Positions 7,899 to 17,895 of a stretch of DNA of 64,000 nt are shown here, piece after piece. Source of the stretch: Acidobacteriota bacterium (GTDB lineage Bacteria; Acidobacteriota; Terriglobia; Terriglobales; Acidobacteriaceae); contig QIAU01000145.1 of NCBI GenBank assembly GCA_003225055.1, positions 1-64,000 of the forward strand, read 5' to 3'. The position numbers and the translations under genes were made by a program. Each line of letters begins with the position of its first letter. Position 1 is the stretch's first letter. The notes under the pieces are model-generated. The model did no database searches and was not told the DNA's origin. It saw only the letters and a program-made list of their open reading frames with translations.

Positions 7899-8564
7899 TT
7901 ACCGGGCAAAGCTCCCGATGAAGGCACTACGCTTGCCATGCAAATCCCAGGAAACGCCCAGCCCGGGACCGCGGTACTGGTCGGTGACCGCAACCGCCGG
8001 CATTGAATGGGCCAGTTCCGTTAATGGCGGGTAGAACGTGACCTCATTGCCGCAAAGGTGGTCTTTATCGCCGAGCGAACGAGTCTGGACCGTGGCGAAC
8101 TGGCCGGCGCGCAGCAATGCGAACCCGTGTTGTTGCTCGCTCACTTCAAATTGAACCGGCGCGGCAATCACGCGCTCCACGTGCTCCAGGAGTTTGCCGC
8201 CCATGTGGTGGGCGAAGTCTTCCAAGGCAACACGCTGGCGGTCGTTGGCCTGGTCGTCAACCATGAGGACGGCCTGCGCGGGATAAGGATTTTCGTAGGG
8301 ATCACCCAGCGTCCCTTTTGCGCGTACCGCCGCAGCGACAGAAAGGCCGCCGAGCGGCACTCCATTCCACGTTCCGCTTTGTACGTGCCAGGCCAGGATG
8401 GCCTCGTTTCCCACCAGGTTCACTTCGCCATTGGCGAAACACTGGCCGGTGTAGACATCGGCGCTGCGCGTTTCCAGATAGTCGCCCCTAATCTGCTGGG
8501 CGGCGGCAGTCAGAGAAATTACAAGAACTACCAGCAAGGTGCTGACGAGAACAGAGTAACGCAT
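7899..8564 (-). CDS. Secreted DUF1326-like protein
   Basis: About 221 aa. I chose the ATG at 8564 because GAGGAG lies 7 nt upstream and the protein then begins with a clean signal peptide (MRYSVLVSTLLVVLVISLTA, cleavage after AAA). The mature part reads DYLETRSADVYTGQCFANGE, then NGVPLGGLSVAAAVRA, DDQANDRQRVALEDF and HHMGGKL. This is the pattern of DUF1326. The molecular function of that family is not established. A longer frame to 8597 would put 11 residues before the signal peptide. Confidence 0.7.
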   Translation of the reverse strand: MRYSVLVSTLLVVLVISLTAAAQQIRGDYLETRSADVYTGQCFANGEVNLVGNEAILAWHVQSGTWNGVPLGGLSVAAAVRAKGTLGDPYENPYPAQAVLMVDDQANDRQRVALEDFAHHMGGKLLEHVERVIAAPVQFEVSEQQHGFALLRAGQFATVQTRSLGDKDHLCGNEVTFYPPLTELAHSMPAVAVTDQYRGPGLGVSWDLHGKRSAFIGSFAR

Positions 8565-8893
8565 ACGGAAACTCCTCGCCCCACTAAGGCTTGTCATTAT
8601 TGTACGAGAAACGAGGGTTTGGTTGTAAGAAATCAGTCCTCAAAATTTCCTAAATTGTGCAGCCAGAAACATAAAACTGAGATTCCTCGGCACCAAAGCC
8701 CACGGAATGACAAGGCTTGATAGATTTTGATTGTCCTCTGGCCCGGCTACTTACCTTTACAAATTGGAAACTATCCTGGATTTCCTAACGTACATAAACA
8801 ACCAGGACGCGTGATTTCTGAGAGCTCCTGTTTGACTACCATGCAGCTTGCACCTACCATCGGAAGTACCAGTCTTCCAGTCGCAGACTAATC
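8565..8893. other. Intergenic region between divergent genes
   Basis: It holds the upstream regions of the DUF1326-like gene (minus) and the kinase gene (plus). One family-A repeat copy lies at 8680. The stretch 8610-8810 is AT-rich, consistent with promoters, but I cannot assign -35/-10 boxes with confidence. Confidence 0.5.
8680..8712 (+). repeat. Short interspersed repeat, family A, copy 2
   Basis: Begins GATTCCTCGG and ends CACGGAATGACA. It is in the promoter region between two divergent genes. Confidence 0.6.
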
Positions 8894-11728
8894 ATGATCA
8901 GCGAAACCATCTCCCATTATCGCGTCCTGCAACAACTCGGTGGAGGCGGAATGGGCGTCGTGTACGAAGCCGAGGACCTCAACCTGGGCCGCCACGTCGC
9001 TCTCAAGTTCCTGCCCGAAGACCTGGAGAAGGATCCGCAGGCGCTGGAGCGCTTTCAGCGAGAGGCGCGTTCCGCATCGGCGCTGAATCACCCGAATCTC
9101 TGCACCATTTACGAGATTGGGCAGGAAAACGGGCGGCATTTCATCGCCATGGAGTTGCTGCAAGGCGGAACGTTGAAGAGCCTGATCGAAAAAGACCCGC
9201 TCGAGATGAGTCAGGTATTGGACCTGGCTATCCAGACCGCCGACGGCCTCGAAGCCGCCCACGTCAAGGCAATCGTGCACCGTGACATCAAGCCCGCCAA
9301 CATTTTTGTCACGGAACGGATGCAGGTCAAGATTCTCGACTTCGGCCTGGCCAAGTCGGCCAGGCCCGCTTCGGTCGCGATGGGAAACAACACCACGATG
9401 GGTAGCTCGCGGTTGAGCGACGTAATGCTCACGCATCCGGGCAGTACGGTGGGCACGGTGGCGTACATGTCTCCCGAGCAGGCCAAGGGTAAGGAACTGG
9501 ATGCACGCACCGACCTGTTTTCCTTCGGCGCCGTGTTATACGAAATGGCCACCGGCAATCTTCCTTTTCGTGGGGACACTTCCGCGATCATTTTTGAAGC
9601 CATCCTGAACCGTACTCCGGTCGCTCCGCTTCGCTTAAATCCCGAAGTTCCGCCCAAACTGGAAGAAATTATCGGCAAGCTGCTGGAGAAAGATCGTGAC
9701 TTACGCTATCAGAGTGCGGCTGAAGTTCGCGCCGATTTGAAGCGGCTCAAGCGCGACAGCGAGTCTTCGCAACTGCCCGCCATTTCCAGCGGAGAAGTTC
9801 GTCTTCCGGAAACCAAGTCATCCCGTAGGACGACACCTTTTGGCAAGTACGCGGCTATTGCCGGAGTCGTGGTGGCTGCCCTGGCTTTGGCGATGTTCTT
9901 CACCGCGCGCGGGGGCCGAGCCATGACGGAGAAGGACACCATCTTGCTCAGCGATTTGGTGAATACCACCGCTGATCCGGTATTTGACGGAACTCTGAAG
10001 AAAGCCCTCGCGGTTGACCTGGAACAGTCCCCTTACTTGAATGTTTTTCCGGAACGAAAAGCGCAACAAACCCTGCAATTCATGGGGCGCGCGCCGGATG
10101 AGCGCATCACCAGTGAAATCGGGCGTGAAATCTGCCAGCGCAACGGGATCAAGGCTATGCTCACCGGCTCCATCGCAAGCCTGGGCAATCAGTACGTCGT
10201 CACGCTGGAGGCGATGAATGCCGCCAACGGGGATTCTCTGGCCCGTGAACAGAGTCAGTCGGGCAGTAAAGAAGATGTTCTGAACGCTTTGCATAAGGCC
10301 ACCTCTGCGCTGCGCGGCAAGCTGGGCGAGTCGCTGGCCTCGGTGCAGAAGTTTGACAAGCCGCTCTCGGAAGCCACCACATCATCATTGGAAGCACTGA
10401 GGGTTTTCACGCTGGGAGACGTGAAGCACTCGGCCGGCCTGGAACTGGAAGCCCTGCCCAATTACCTGCGCGCGGTGGAACTGGATCCCAACTTCGCGAT
10501 GGCTCATGCGCGTCTGGGCGCGGTGTACGGCAATCTGGGACAGCCGCAAATGTCGGAGCACTACCGTCAAAGGGCTTTTGAGCTGCGGGACCGGGCGAGC
10601 GAACGTGAAAAGCTGTACATCATGTCGCATTACTACGCCGATGCCGGGCAACTGGACAAAGGAATTACGGCGCTGGAGATGTACAAGCAGACTTATCCTC
10701 GGGATTCGATTCCGTCCAACAACCTGTCCAGCATCTACCTGCAGTTGGGCCAGTTTGAGAACGCGATGCAGAACGCACGCTTATCTATCGACACCGACCC
10801 ATCCAGCGTGTCTGGCTATGAGAATCTTGCGGCAGCGTACATGGGTTTGGGCCGGCTGGACGAAGCCAAGGCCACACTGAACCAAGCCTTTCAGCACAAC
10901 TTGAACCTGCCCATCCTACATATCCAACTGGCTACGCTGGCTTGGGACCAGGGTGAGGAAGCCACGATGGAAAAAGAGTTACAGCTGGCCGCGGCCGAGT
11001 TCAACGGCGAGTACAGCGTGCTCGGATTCCGGGCCGGGTTGGCCGGTGCGCGCGGACAATTGAAGCAGGCCCGGGATTTCATTCACCGGGCTAATGAGGC
11101 GGCCATCCGTTTGAACCTGAAGGAGTCGGTGCCGCTTATGTTGGCCCAGCAGGCGGACTTGGAAGCGCTAGTGGGGAATCGTACACGGGCGGTTACCTGG
11201 GCCAGCGAAGCTCTGAAACTTTCCAATTCCCCACTGGTGGAAACCAGTGCGGCTTTTGCTCTGGCGATTGCAGGAGAAGAGAAAAGGGCACTCAGCCTGT
11301 CCAGGGATGTCAGCCGTCGGCGTCCGAACGACACGATGGCACAATTCGTTGATGTTCCGCTCATCCGAACCCTTATCGAGCTTCAGCATTCAGAGACGGC
11401 TAAGGCTATCGATCTGCTGGACACAGCGGCGGTTTACGGGCGTGCCAACTCCGGCGTTGGCTACACCCGTGGCTGGACTTACCTGAAGGCGAAGCAGGGC
11501 GCCGAAGCGGCGCAGGAATTTCAGAAGATTCTGGATCGGAAGGGCTGGTATGGGGTTGATGTGTTGGTTCCGCTTTCTCGACTTGGATTGGCGCGGGCCT
11601 ACGCCCTCCAAGGGGATAACGCGAAGAGCCGGGTTGCGTACCAGGACTTCTTCGCTTCGTGGAAAGATGCGGATCCGGATGTTCCTATTCTCAGGCAAGC
11701 CAAGGCTGAGTATGAGAAGGTGAAATAG
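8894..11728 (+). CDS. Serine/threonine protein kinase with TPR sensor region
   Basis: A 944-aa Pkn-type receptor kinase. The cytoplasmic kinase domain spans residues about 9-275: glycine loop [14 protein letters not shown] (16-27), ATP-binding Lys38, catalytic HRDIKPAN (129-136) and DFGLAK (149-154), followed by [21 protein letters not shown] juxtamembrane stretch precedes one transmembrane helix (about 319-340). The extracytoplasmic part begins with a region like those after Pkn kinases ([20 protein letters not shown]). It then carries several TPR-like repeats to the C-terminus. All catalytic residues are present. This architecture is expanded in Acidobacteriota. The ligand and targets are unknown. 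Confidence 0.93.
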   Translation: MISETISHYRVLQQLGGGGMGVVYEAEDLNLGRHVALKFLPEDLEKDPQALERFQREARSASALNHPNLCTIYEIGQENGRHFIAMELLQGGTLKSLIEKDPLEMSQVLDLAIQTADGLEAAHVKAIVHRDIKPANIFVTERMQVKILDFGLAKSARPASVAMGNNTTMGSSRLSDVMLTHPGSTVGTVAYMSPEQAKGKELDARTDLFSFGAVLYEMATGNLPFRGDTSAIIFEAILNRTPVAPLRLNPEVPPKLEEIIGKLLEKDRDLRYQSAAEVRADLKRLKRDSESSQLPAISSGEVRLPETKSSRRTTPFGKYAAIAGVVVAALALAMFFTARGGRAMTEKDTILLSDLVNTTADPVFDGTLKKALAVDLEQSPYLNVFPERKAQQTLQFMGRAPDERITSEIGREICQRNGIKAMLTGSIASLGNQYVVTLEAMNAANGDSLAREQSQSGSKEDVLNALHKATSALRGKLGESLASVQKFDKPLSEATTSSLEALRVFTLGDVKHSAGLELEALPNYLRAVELDPNFAMAHARLGAVYGNLGQPQMSEHYRQRAFELRDRASEREKLYIMSHYYADAGQLDKGITALEMYKQTYPRDSIPSNNLSSIYLQLGQFENAMQNARLSIDTDPSSVSGYENLAAAYMGLGRLDEAKATLNQAFQHNLNLPILHIQLATLAWDQGEEATMEKELQLAAAEFNGEYSVLGFRAGLAGARGQLKQARDFIHRANEAAIRLNLKESVPLMLAQQADLEALVGNRTRAVTWASEALKLSNSPLVETSAAFALAIAGEEKRALSLSRDVSRRRPNDTMAQFVDVPLIRTLIELQHSETAKAIDLLDTAAVYGRANSGVGYTRGWTYLKAKQGAEAAQEFQKILDRKGWYGVDVLVPLSRLGLARAYALQGDNAKSRVAYQDFFASWKDADPDVPILRQAKAEYEKVK

Positions 11729-11888
11729 GCCCTCGGCTTTAGGTTCCGGGCCTTAGGCCTAGGCCATTCTTGTCTTTCGATTGTTCCGCGAAATCGAGAG
11801 GACAAAACCTTCCCGGACGATTTCGTGAGAACTGATGAAATGCGGCCGGCCGCAAGAACCAGAACCTATACCGGAGTGTCCCTTACAG

Positions 11889-12212
11889 CTATTTCTTCAG
11901 TGTCCGGATGTACTTCACCAGTTCCTGGATCTGATCCTTACTGAGCTTGCCCTCATACGCCGGCATCGGTTTCTTGCCCTTCTCGACGACGGTGGTGAGT
12001 TCCGCATCGGACTGCTTCTGCACCTCGCCTGAGCCCAGATCTTTCAGCTTCAGGTTCTTGCCCATGGTGGTGTCCGCCGCGCCGCTTGCTCCGTGACACG
12101 AGGCACAATTTGCCTTGTACAGATCCGCTCCCGTGTCCGCCGCAAACGACGAGGTGGCAAATAAGAGAGCGAATGTCAGGACTGCCATTGAGACCCGGAT
12201 AAGATTCTTCAT
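11889..12212 (-). CDS. Small secreted c-type cytochrome (single haem)
   Basis: 107 aa with a signal peptide (MKNLIRVSMAVLTFALLFAT, cleaved after SFAA). One CASCH haem-binding site lies in LYKANCASCHGASGAADT. Distal methionine candidates include the KPMPAYEGKL loop, the usual sixth ligand in cytochrome c6/cbb3-type domains. A strong ribosome site (GGAGAGGCAAACAG) precedes the ATG. It would shuttle electrons in the periplasm. No oxidase or other redox partner is adjacent, so the pathway is open. Confidence 0.9.
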   Translation of the reverse strand: MKNLIRVSMAVLTFALLFATSSFAADTGADLYKANCASCHGASGAADTTMGKNLKLKDLGSGEVQKQSDAELTTVVEKGKKPMPAYEGKLSKDQIQELVKYIRTLKK

Positions 12213-12484
12213 CTGTTTGCCTCTCCTCTAGGATTCGTGAAGCTGGCTAGGGGACGCCCCTCCATGTCAAGAAAGACGCATTTGCTCAGCCCCACGAGAC
12301 GTTTTGCATGTCGCTGCAAATTAAGCCAAATAGACGTCAAAAATCAAGGGCACGGTGCTCTGGGGGCATCATGGCAACACACCTGGTGACTACCAGCACT
12401 GATTTTTCTCGTTTTCACCTTTGGCAGATGTCGAGAGCAAGGGAGAGCAAGGCACGCTCGGCTTGCCGATCATTGATATGATAA
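12213..12484. other. Intergenic region upstream of cytochrome c gene
   Basis: Contains the cytochrome promoter region and the unclear left edge of the Crp/Fnr pseudogene. No other feature seen. Confidence 0.4.
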
Positions 12485-13136
12485 CTGCGCCAGCTGCAAG
12501 CTGCGCCGCAGCAGATTTTTTTGCGCGCTCTCGCCAGAGCCAACACGCGGCCTGGCCGAGATCGAGCACACCAATTCTTGCCCGGAAGGCGCGCTGGTCT
12601 TTGTGGAGGGACAGGCGGCGCGTGGGGTTTATATTGTTTGCCAGGGTCGCGCGAAGTTGATGACCACGAATTGCGACGGCAAGACGCTTATCCTCAAGAT
12701 CGCTCAGCCGGGCGAGATCTTAGGTTTGCACTTGGTCATCAGCGGCAAAGCGCACGAACTCAGCGCACGAACTCACGCTTGAAACCCTGGCAGCCCTCCC
12801 AATTGGCATTCACCCCGCGAGGACTTTCTCAAGTTCCTCAAAGGCCCATGGCGACGCCTGATCTCAGTCGCGACTGCCAGTCGGCGTATGATTCGATCCG
12901 CTCCATTGGATTGAGTCATTCGCTAACGGAAAAAGTGGCCCGGCTGTTGCTGCGATGGGGTGGGGATGGCAAAGCGGTGGAGGGCATGATCCGTATCAAG
13001 CCCGCTTATCTGTTCGTCCCGGGAGACTGTGACGCGAGCCTTGGGAGAATTCAAGAAGCGGCGTGTGGCGGAACTGAATGGCTCTACGCTGCCGGTTCGC
13101 AACAAAGCGGCGCTCGAGGCTCTGGCTACCTGCTAG
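12485..13136 (+). pseudogene. Decayed Crp/Fnr-family regulator
   Basis: Three reading-frame pieces together spell a Crp/Fnr protein. The cyclic-nucleotide-binding fold reads PEGALVFVEGQAARGVYIVC, then GRAKLMTTNCDGKTLILKIA and QPGEILGLHLVISGKAHEL. The dimerisation helix is DCQSAYDSIRSIGLSHSLTE, followed by KVARLLLRWGGDGKAVEGM. The recognition-helix end is ETVTRALGEFKKRRVAELNG. Frame breaks are a 13-bp tandem duplication at 12749-12774, further indels around 12790-12860, and a deletion near 12995-13015 that removes the first part of the helix-turn-helix. The protein cannot be made intact. Confidence 0.85.
12749..12774 (+). repeat. 13-bp tandem duplication inactivating the Crp/Fnr gene
   Basis: AGCGCACGAACTC occurs twice back to back. 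With one copy removed the frame reads KAHELTLETL, as expected for the family. With two copies it runs into a TGA a few codons later. Confidence 0.85.
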
Positions 13137-13400
13137 TTGCTGCCGGAACGGGTTTCGGTCTCTTCCTGATCGGCGTGGATGAGACCGGCTTTCAAGGCAA
13201 GACTCTCACCGGGTGCGCCGCGAGGACGTGAGCGGCCTGACATCAAGGTGCTGTCCCTCTCCGGCGATGCCAGCCCGATGCTGCTGCAGCATGGGGGCGA
13301 CCGGACTGGAACCCATGTTCTTGCAGAAGCCCTTCACCTTGAAAATGCCAGCCTGGAAAGGCGACGCTCTCACCGAAATCAGAGCCGCATTCAGCGCCAG
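13137..13400 (+). pseudogene. Remnant of a histidine kinase/receiver protein
   Basis: A short stretch spells the end of a receiver domain across two frames: ERPDIKVLSLSGDASPMLL, then HGG, then LEPMFLQKPFTLK. These correspond to the conserved SG and KPF elements of response-regulator receivers. Just upstream, GTGFGLFLIGV resembles the G2 box of a histidine kinase ATPase. The spacing is too short for an intact protein, so large deletions have occurred. The receiver match is fairly clear; the kinase match is weaker. Confidence 0.55.
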
Positions 13401-13452
13401 TTTCCTGACCCGGCGCATTGTCCCGTATAATTTCAGGTTCCCGGAATCGTGC

Positions 13453-15312
13453 ATGAATCTTTCTGTGTCCACGCCGGACAGCGAACCCGGCCTTGCAACC
13501 CTAGCTCCCAATTTCACTCGCAAGCCCTCGACATCCCTGCTCATTCTTCTTTTCTTATGGCTGGTGATCTATGTTTCCAGCATCTTCACGCCTGCCCTGC
13601 TCGACGACGCAGACACGGTGCACGCCGAAGCCGCCCGGGAAATGGTCCTGCGGCGTGACTGGGTGACGCTTTACGCCAATGGCGTCCGCTACCTGGAAAA
13701 GGCTCCGCTGATGTACTGGGGCGTGGCCACGAGTTTTCGTTTGTTCGGTGTGGGGGAGTGGTCTGCCAGGCTGCCGCTGGCGATCGGCGTGCTCGCCTTG
13801 CTTCTCGCGACGTACTGGTTAGGGCGTCGTACTTATGGTGAGCTGGGCGGCCTCTATTCGGCGCTGGTCCTGTCGACCGCAGTCGGACCGTACATCTACA
13901 CACGCTTCCTCATTCCGGACATCTTGGTGGGACTGTGGCTAACGCTGGGCTTGGCGTTTTTCTTAAAGACGCTCGCGGAGGACCCGCCGTCTCGCCTCAC
14001 TTGTTGGGGCGTAGCGGCCTGCGCCGCTTTTAGTGTGCTCACCAAAGGCTTAATCGGTCTGATCTTCCCCATCGGAATGATGGGGATCTACTTAATCCTG
14101 ACCGGAAATTTGCGGCACATCCTACGCATGCGACCGATTTCGAGCCTAGCGGTCCTGCTCGCGATTGCAGCGCCCTGGCACATTCTGGCGGCTCAGCGCA
14201 ATCCCGACCAGGGTCCGGTGCGCGGCTTCTTGTGGTTCTACTTCGTCAACGAGCATTTCTTACGCTATCTGAATAAGCGAGTCCCTCGCGACTACGACAC
14301 GGTGCCTCTTCTCCTGTTCTGGTTCCTGACCCTGGTGTGGCTAATCCCCTGGACATTTTTTCTTCCGCAGGCACTTCGGCAGCTGCCGGAGCGGTGGCGC
14401 CAATGGCAATCGCAGCTTACGCGGCAACAAAGCGCGAAGCTGCTGTTCGCGATCTGGGGATTGCTGATCGTGGTCTTCTTTAGTTTTTCAACCCGCCAGG
14501 AGTATTACACCATCCCGGCAATCCCCGCATTCGCCCTGCTGATTGGTGGATGGCTGGCAAGCGAAACAGAAGAAACAACGGACGCCGGATCGCGGCGCGC
14601 GGGACGAATTTCCGCAGCACTTCTTTTTGCCACCGCTGTAGCTGCTTTTGCAACCGGCATGTTTTTTCTCTTCTTGTCGAAGGCGCCGCCTCCAGGAACC
14701 GATCTCGCCGAGCTGCTGAAGAAAAATCCGCAGGAGTATGCGCTCTCCATGGGACATTTCCTCGACCTGACTCCGCAAGCTCTGGGAGCGTTTCGCGGTC
14801 CCTTGCTGGCTACCGCGCTGGCTTTTTTGCTGGGAACGGGGCTGAACTGGTATTTGCGGAGACGCGAAGCGCCCCATAAGGCCAATCTCGGGCTGGCTGG
14901 CATGATGATTGTCATCCTGCTGGCGGTGCACTCCGCCTTGGTTGTCTTTTCGCCTATTCTTTCCTCGAAAGACCTGGCAATCGCAATCCAGCAGCATTAC
15001 CGTTCCGGCGACGTGGTAGTTGTGAAGGGCCTTTACGAGAACGCCTCGACGCTGAACTTCTACACCGGAATTCACCTGCGGAGCATGCCGCTGCACGCGC
15101 CGACCGGAAATATGTGGTACGGCTCAAAATTCCCCGATTCGCCGCCTGTCTGGGAAACTCCGCAGTCGTTTTCTGCTCTTTGGAGCAGTTCGACTCGCGT
15201 TTTTTTGTGGACCGATCAGGAGAATCCGGTTGAAATTCAGGGAAAACCCGCTTACGTTGTCGCCCGCAACGGCGGCAAGACAATCTTCACCAACCAGCCG
15301 CTGAACCGCTAG
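13453..15312 (+). CDS. ArnT/PMT-like membrane glycosyltransferase (GT83/GT39 type)
   Basis: About 620 aa from the ATG at 13453; the frame is open further upstream, but that part overlaps the receiver remnant. It has 11-12 hydrophobic segments. The first periplasmic loop carries DDADTVHAEAAREMVLRRDW with the acidic catalytic pair, then YLEKAPLMYW, both characteristic of ArnT-like enzymes. Later it has FYFVNEHFLRYLNKRVPRDYD. These enzymes transfer a sugar from a polyprenyl phosphate carrier to lipid A, protein or hopanoid-type acceptors. Its stop overlaps the end of the convergent HpnI-like gene by 4 bp. The acceptor is unknown. Confidence 0.85.
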   Translation: MNLSVSTPDSEPGLATLAPNFTRKPSTSLLILLFLWLVIYVSSIFTPALLDDADTVHAEAAREMVLRRDWVTLYANGVRYLEKAPLMYWGVATSFRLFGVGEWSARLPLAIGVLALLLATYWLGRRTYGELGGLYSALVLSTAVGPYIYTRFLIPDILVGLWLTLGLAFFLKTLAEDPPSRLTCWGVAACAAFSVLTKGLIGLIFPIGMMGIYLILTGNLRHILRMRPISSLAVLLAIAAPWHILAAQRNPDQGPVRGFLWFYFVNEHFLRYLNKRVPRDYDTVPLLLFWFLTLVWLIPWTFFLPQALRQLPERWRQWQSQLTRQQSAKLLFAIWGLLIVVFFSFSTRQEYYTIPAIPAFALLIGGWLASETEETTDAGSRRAGRISAALLFATAVAAFATGMFFLFLSKAPPPGTDLAELLKKNPQEYALSMGHFLDLTPQALGAFRGPLLATALAFLLGTGLNWYLRRREAPHKANLGLAGMMIVILLAVHSALVVFSPILSSKDLAIAIQQHYRSGDVVVVKGLYENASTLNFYTGIHLRSMPLHAPTGNMWYGSKFPDSPPVWETPQSFSALWSSSTRVFLWTDQENPVEIQGKPAYVVARNGGKTIFTNQPLNR

Positions 15313-16481
15313 GAATTGATGCGCCCGAGCTTGCCATCTTTCAGATAGAAATCGTCTCCACGCCAGTGGACCTTGTGACCCGCGTAGCTGGCCACCCAGA
15401 CCACTAGAGTAATCACGTCGCGCAGAGGAACCAGCCAGAGCAGGGAAGGCATTTGACGATCTTGAAGGACGTGGCGGCCGACCACGACTGCCATACATAA
15501 ACGCGCAGCGAGAGTCACGCCCAGCAGGGCCCATGCCCAGTTTGCGCCGCGGCTGAGAAGAAGGCCCAACAACGCCCAAGGGATCCCCATGGTCAGGATC
15601 AATCCGAAATATCCCCCTGCTCGAGAGCCGCGGACGCTGCGCGCCCACCGTAACTGGTGTTCAAAGAAGCGGCGCAAGGAATACGCCGGAAGGTGGGTTT
15701 CGACCACCACAGGCGCCAGCTTCACCTCCAAGGACTGAGCGGCAATGCGGGCTCCGAGCTCATAATCATCCGCAAGATAGTCCACGAGCGCCTCAAACCC
15801 GCCGATACTCTGCAACTCTCGCCGGCGAAAGGCCAGGGTCGACCCCAGGCCGAAACGTATCCCGCCCTCGAGTTCCTTTGCCAGCAGAACTCCGGCTGAA
15901 AAATCTGTGCTGATGCCTACGGCCTCGAGCCGCGAACCCAAGGTTGGGCCGGCAACTCCCCGATATAGGCAGGTCACCATTCCCACCTTTGGATCATCCA
16001 GCGGAGCCATGATCCGACGTAGGTAGTCCGCGCTCACCTGGATATCGCTGTCGTTGACAACCAGGTGGTCGTATTTTGCGACTGGAACCATGTGCGCGAG
16101 ATTGCTGACTTTGACGTTCGTTCCAAGAACTTGAGGACAGACCAGCGAACGAATATCGCGGTGAGGAAATTCAGCTTTCAGACGCTCTACCACCGCCAGA
16201 GCTGGATCATCGCGATCACTTGCTCCGAAAATTATTTCGTATCGCGGATAATCCTGCCGGCAATGGCTGCGGAAGCTCTCATGCATCTCCGGATCGGTGC
16301 CTTTCAGCGGTTTCAGAATCGAGACGGGAGGGAACGATGAATTAGCGGAGACGCTTGCACCCAGCCTTCTGGCCCGCAGAAACTTCGTCGCGCTCCAGAT
16401 GCAGAGCACGTAATAGGCAACGCCAGAAAATGTTCCCAGCAGCGCGACTGTCACAGCCGCTCGGATGGCGTGATGGAGCAT
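15309..16481 (-). CDS. hpnI: Membrane glycosyltransferase family 2/21, HpnI-like
   Basis: 390 aa with an N-terminal membrane helix, a GT-A catalytic domain and three or so C-terminal helices. Motifs: PPVSILKPLKGTDPEM, FGASDRDDPA, nucleotide-sugar acidic site VVNDSDIQVSADYL, ADDYELG, and the acceptor motif HQLRWARSVRGSR. This is the layout of ceramide glucosyltransferases and of HpnI, which adds N-acetylglucosamine to bacteriohopanetetrol. No other hopanoid gene is in the window, so the symbol rests on protein resemblance alone. Confidence 0.7.
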   Translation of the reverse strand: MLHHAIRAAVTVALLGTFSGVAYYVLCIWSATKFLRARRLGASVSANSSFPPVSILKPLKGTDPEMHESFRSHCRQDYPRYEIIFGASDRDDPALAVVERLKAEFPHRDIRSLVCPQVLGTNVKVSNLAHMVPVAKYDHLVVNDSDIQVSADYLRRIMAPLDDPKVGMVTCLYRGVAGPTLGSRLEAVGISTDFSAGVLLAKELEGGIRFGLGSTLAFRRRELQSIGGFEALVDYLADDYELGARIAAQSLEVKLAPVVVETHLPAYSLRRFFEHQLRWARSVRGSRAGGYFGLILTMGIPWALLGLLLSRGANWAWALLGVTLAARLCMAVVVGRHVLQDRQMPSLLWLVPLRDVITLVVWVASYAGHKVHWRGDDFYLKDGKLGRINS

Positions 16482-16501
16482 TGATGGTTAGGGCCGCCGA
16501 A

Positions 16502-17764
16502 CTATTCGTATCGGAGCGATTCGATCGGATCTAGATTCGCAGCTTTCCATGCCGGATAAATACCAAACAACAGGCCCTCGGCGGCCGCCGCGCTGAACCC
16601 GAACACAGACCAGAACATGGACATGCGCGCGGGCAGCGAGTTCCAGATCAGCGGGATGGTGTAAGTAATCATTGCGCCCAGCAGCACACCAAGAACGCCG
16701 CCCATGGCGGTCAGAGTAATTGCCTCCAGCGTGAACTGCAGCAGGACATCTCGCTTGCGGGCGCCGATCGCCTTGCGTACTCCAATCTCCCGAGTCCGCT
16801 CGGTCACCGAAACCAGCATGATATTCATGACGCCTACGCCGCCCACGATCAATCCCACGCTGGAGACAGCAAACATGAATACGAACACCGCGCCTGTAAT
16901 CTGGTTCCAGACATCGGAGATCGAATCCTGGGTGAAGACGGCGAAATTGTCGGGCTTGTTTACCGGAACTCGGCGCCGGCGCCGGAGCAATTCCCGGACC
17001 TCGTCAATGGTTTTGGGAATATCGTCGTGCGAGGTAGCTTTGATGCTGATCCAGTGCTGCTTCAATTCGGGATGAAGTTTCTTGAAAGTAGTCAGCGGGG
17101 AAAAGACTCTGTTGTCGTTCGGGTCCTTGCCACCGCCAAACACCGACTTGATCTTCTCCAGAACACCGATCACCTGGAACAGTTGCCCTTCAATATTTAT
17201 TTCCCGTCCCAACGGACTTTCGTTCGGGAACAATTCCTCGGCGGTATCATGCCCGAGAACGATGACCGGCGCGTGGCGCTCGTCGTCGATTTCACTGAAC
17301 CATCGCCCGCCACGCATCTGCAAATCGAAAACATCTTTTACCGAAGCGGTGTCGCCCTCGAGAATCGTGTTCTTGGCCTTGCGGTCCTTATATTTGACGG
17401 CAAATGTTCCGACGCCCAGTTCCGGGCGGAAGAAACGAATGCCCGCCGAAACCGCTTTTACGTGGGGCAGGTCCTTGAGGGCCATCGCATCTTCAAAGGT
17501 CAGTTCCTTGCGTGTGCGCATCTCTTCGCTTGGTCTGCCGAACGTAAACGGTTCGAGATGAAAGGCAAAAACGATGTTCGAACCCATGCTGCTGATGAGG
17601 TCACGAACATTGTCATTCAATCCACGTACGATGGACGAGATTCCGATAACCACGGCGACACCGATCACGATGCCTAGCACGGTCAAGCCAGAACGCAGTT
17701 TGTTGCCGCGAATAGTGTCCAGCGCCATCCCAACGATTTCGCGATAATCGCCTCTACGGACCAT
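16502..17764 (-). CDS. MacB-type ABC permease without ATPase domain (A)
   Basis: About 420 aa. I start it at ATG 17764 ([20 protein letters not shown]); the longer frame to 18013 would overlap the upstream gene's end and has no family features. An N-terminal helix is followed by a periplasmic MacB_PCD domain and an FtsX domain with [20 protein letters not shown]. There is no Walker motif and no ATPase gene within the cluster, so it must borrow an ATPase or act in another way. It is paired with a paralogue just upstream in the same orientation. Confidence 0.9.
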   Translation of the reverse strand: MVRRGDYREIVGMALDTIRGNKLRSGLTVLGIVIGVAVVIGISSIVRGLNDNVRDLISSMGSNIVFAFHLEPFTFGRPSEEMRTRKELTFEDAMALKDLPHVKAVSAGIRFFRPELGVGTFAVKYKDRKAKNTILEGDTASVKDVFDLQMRGGRWFSEIDDERHAPVIVLGHDTAEELFPNESPLGREINIEGQLFQVIGVLEKIKSVFGGGKDPNDNRVFSPLTTFKKLHPELKQHWISIKATSHDDIPKTIDEVRELLRRRRRVPVNKPDNFAVFTQDSISDVWNQITGAVFVFMFAVSSVGLIVGGVGVMNIMLVSVTERTREIGVRKAIGARKRDVLLQFTLEAITLTAMGGVLGVLLGAMITYTIPLIWNSLPARMSMFWSVFGFSAAAAEGLLFGIYPAWKAANLDPIESLRYE

Positions 17765-17895
17765 GGAGATTTTGTAATTGTGCAATCGGGTAATTGAGCA
17801 ACTGAAGAATTGTCGAATGTACGGATTGTCGAATTTGATTCCTAAATTCGAAGATCCGTAAATCCGTAAATTAGCCAACTGCCCAATTACGCATG
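17765..17895. repeat. AATTG-rich low-complexity spacer
   Basis: The space between two permease genes is filled with reiterated short words (GTAATTGTGCAATCGG, GGTAATTGAGCAACTG, AATTGTCGAATG, GATCCGTAAATCCGTAAATT). It is strikingly AT-rich against its surroundings. Similar text occurs at 44425-44460 and 46318-46345. Confidence 0.6.

Noticed and set aside
7668-8006. 112-codon plus-strand frame
   Set aside because: Overlaps the end of the DUF1326-like gene and carries no recognisable domain.
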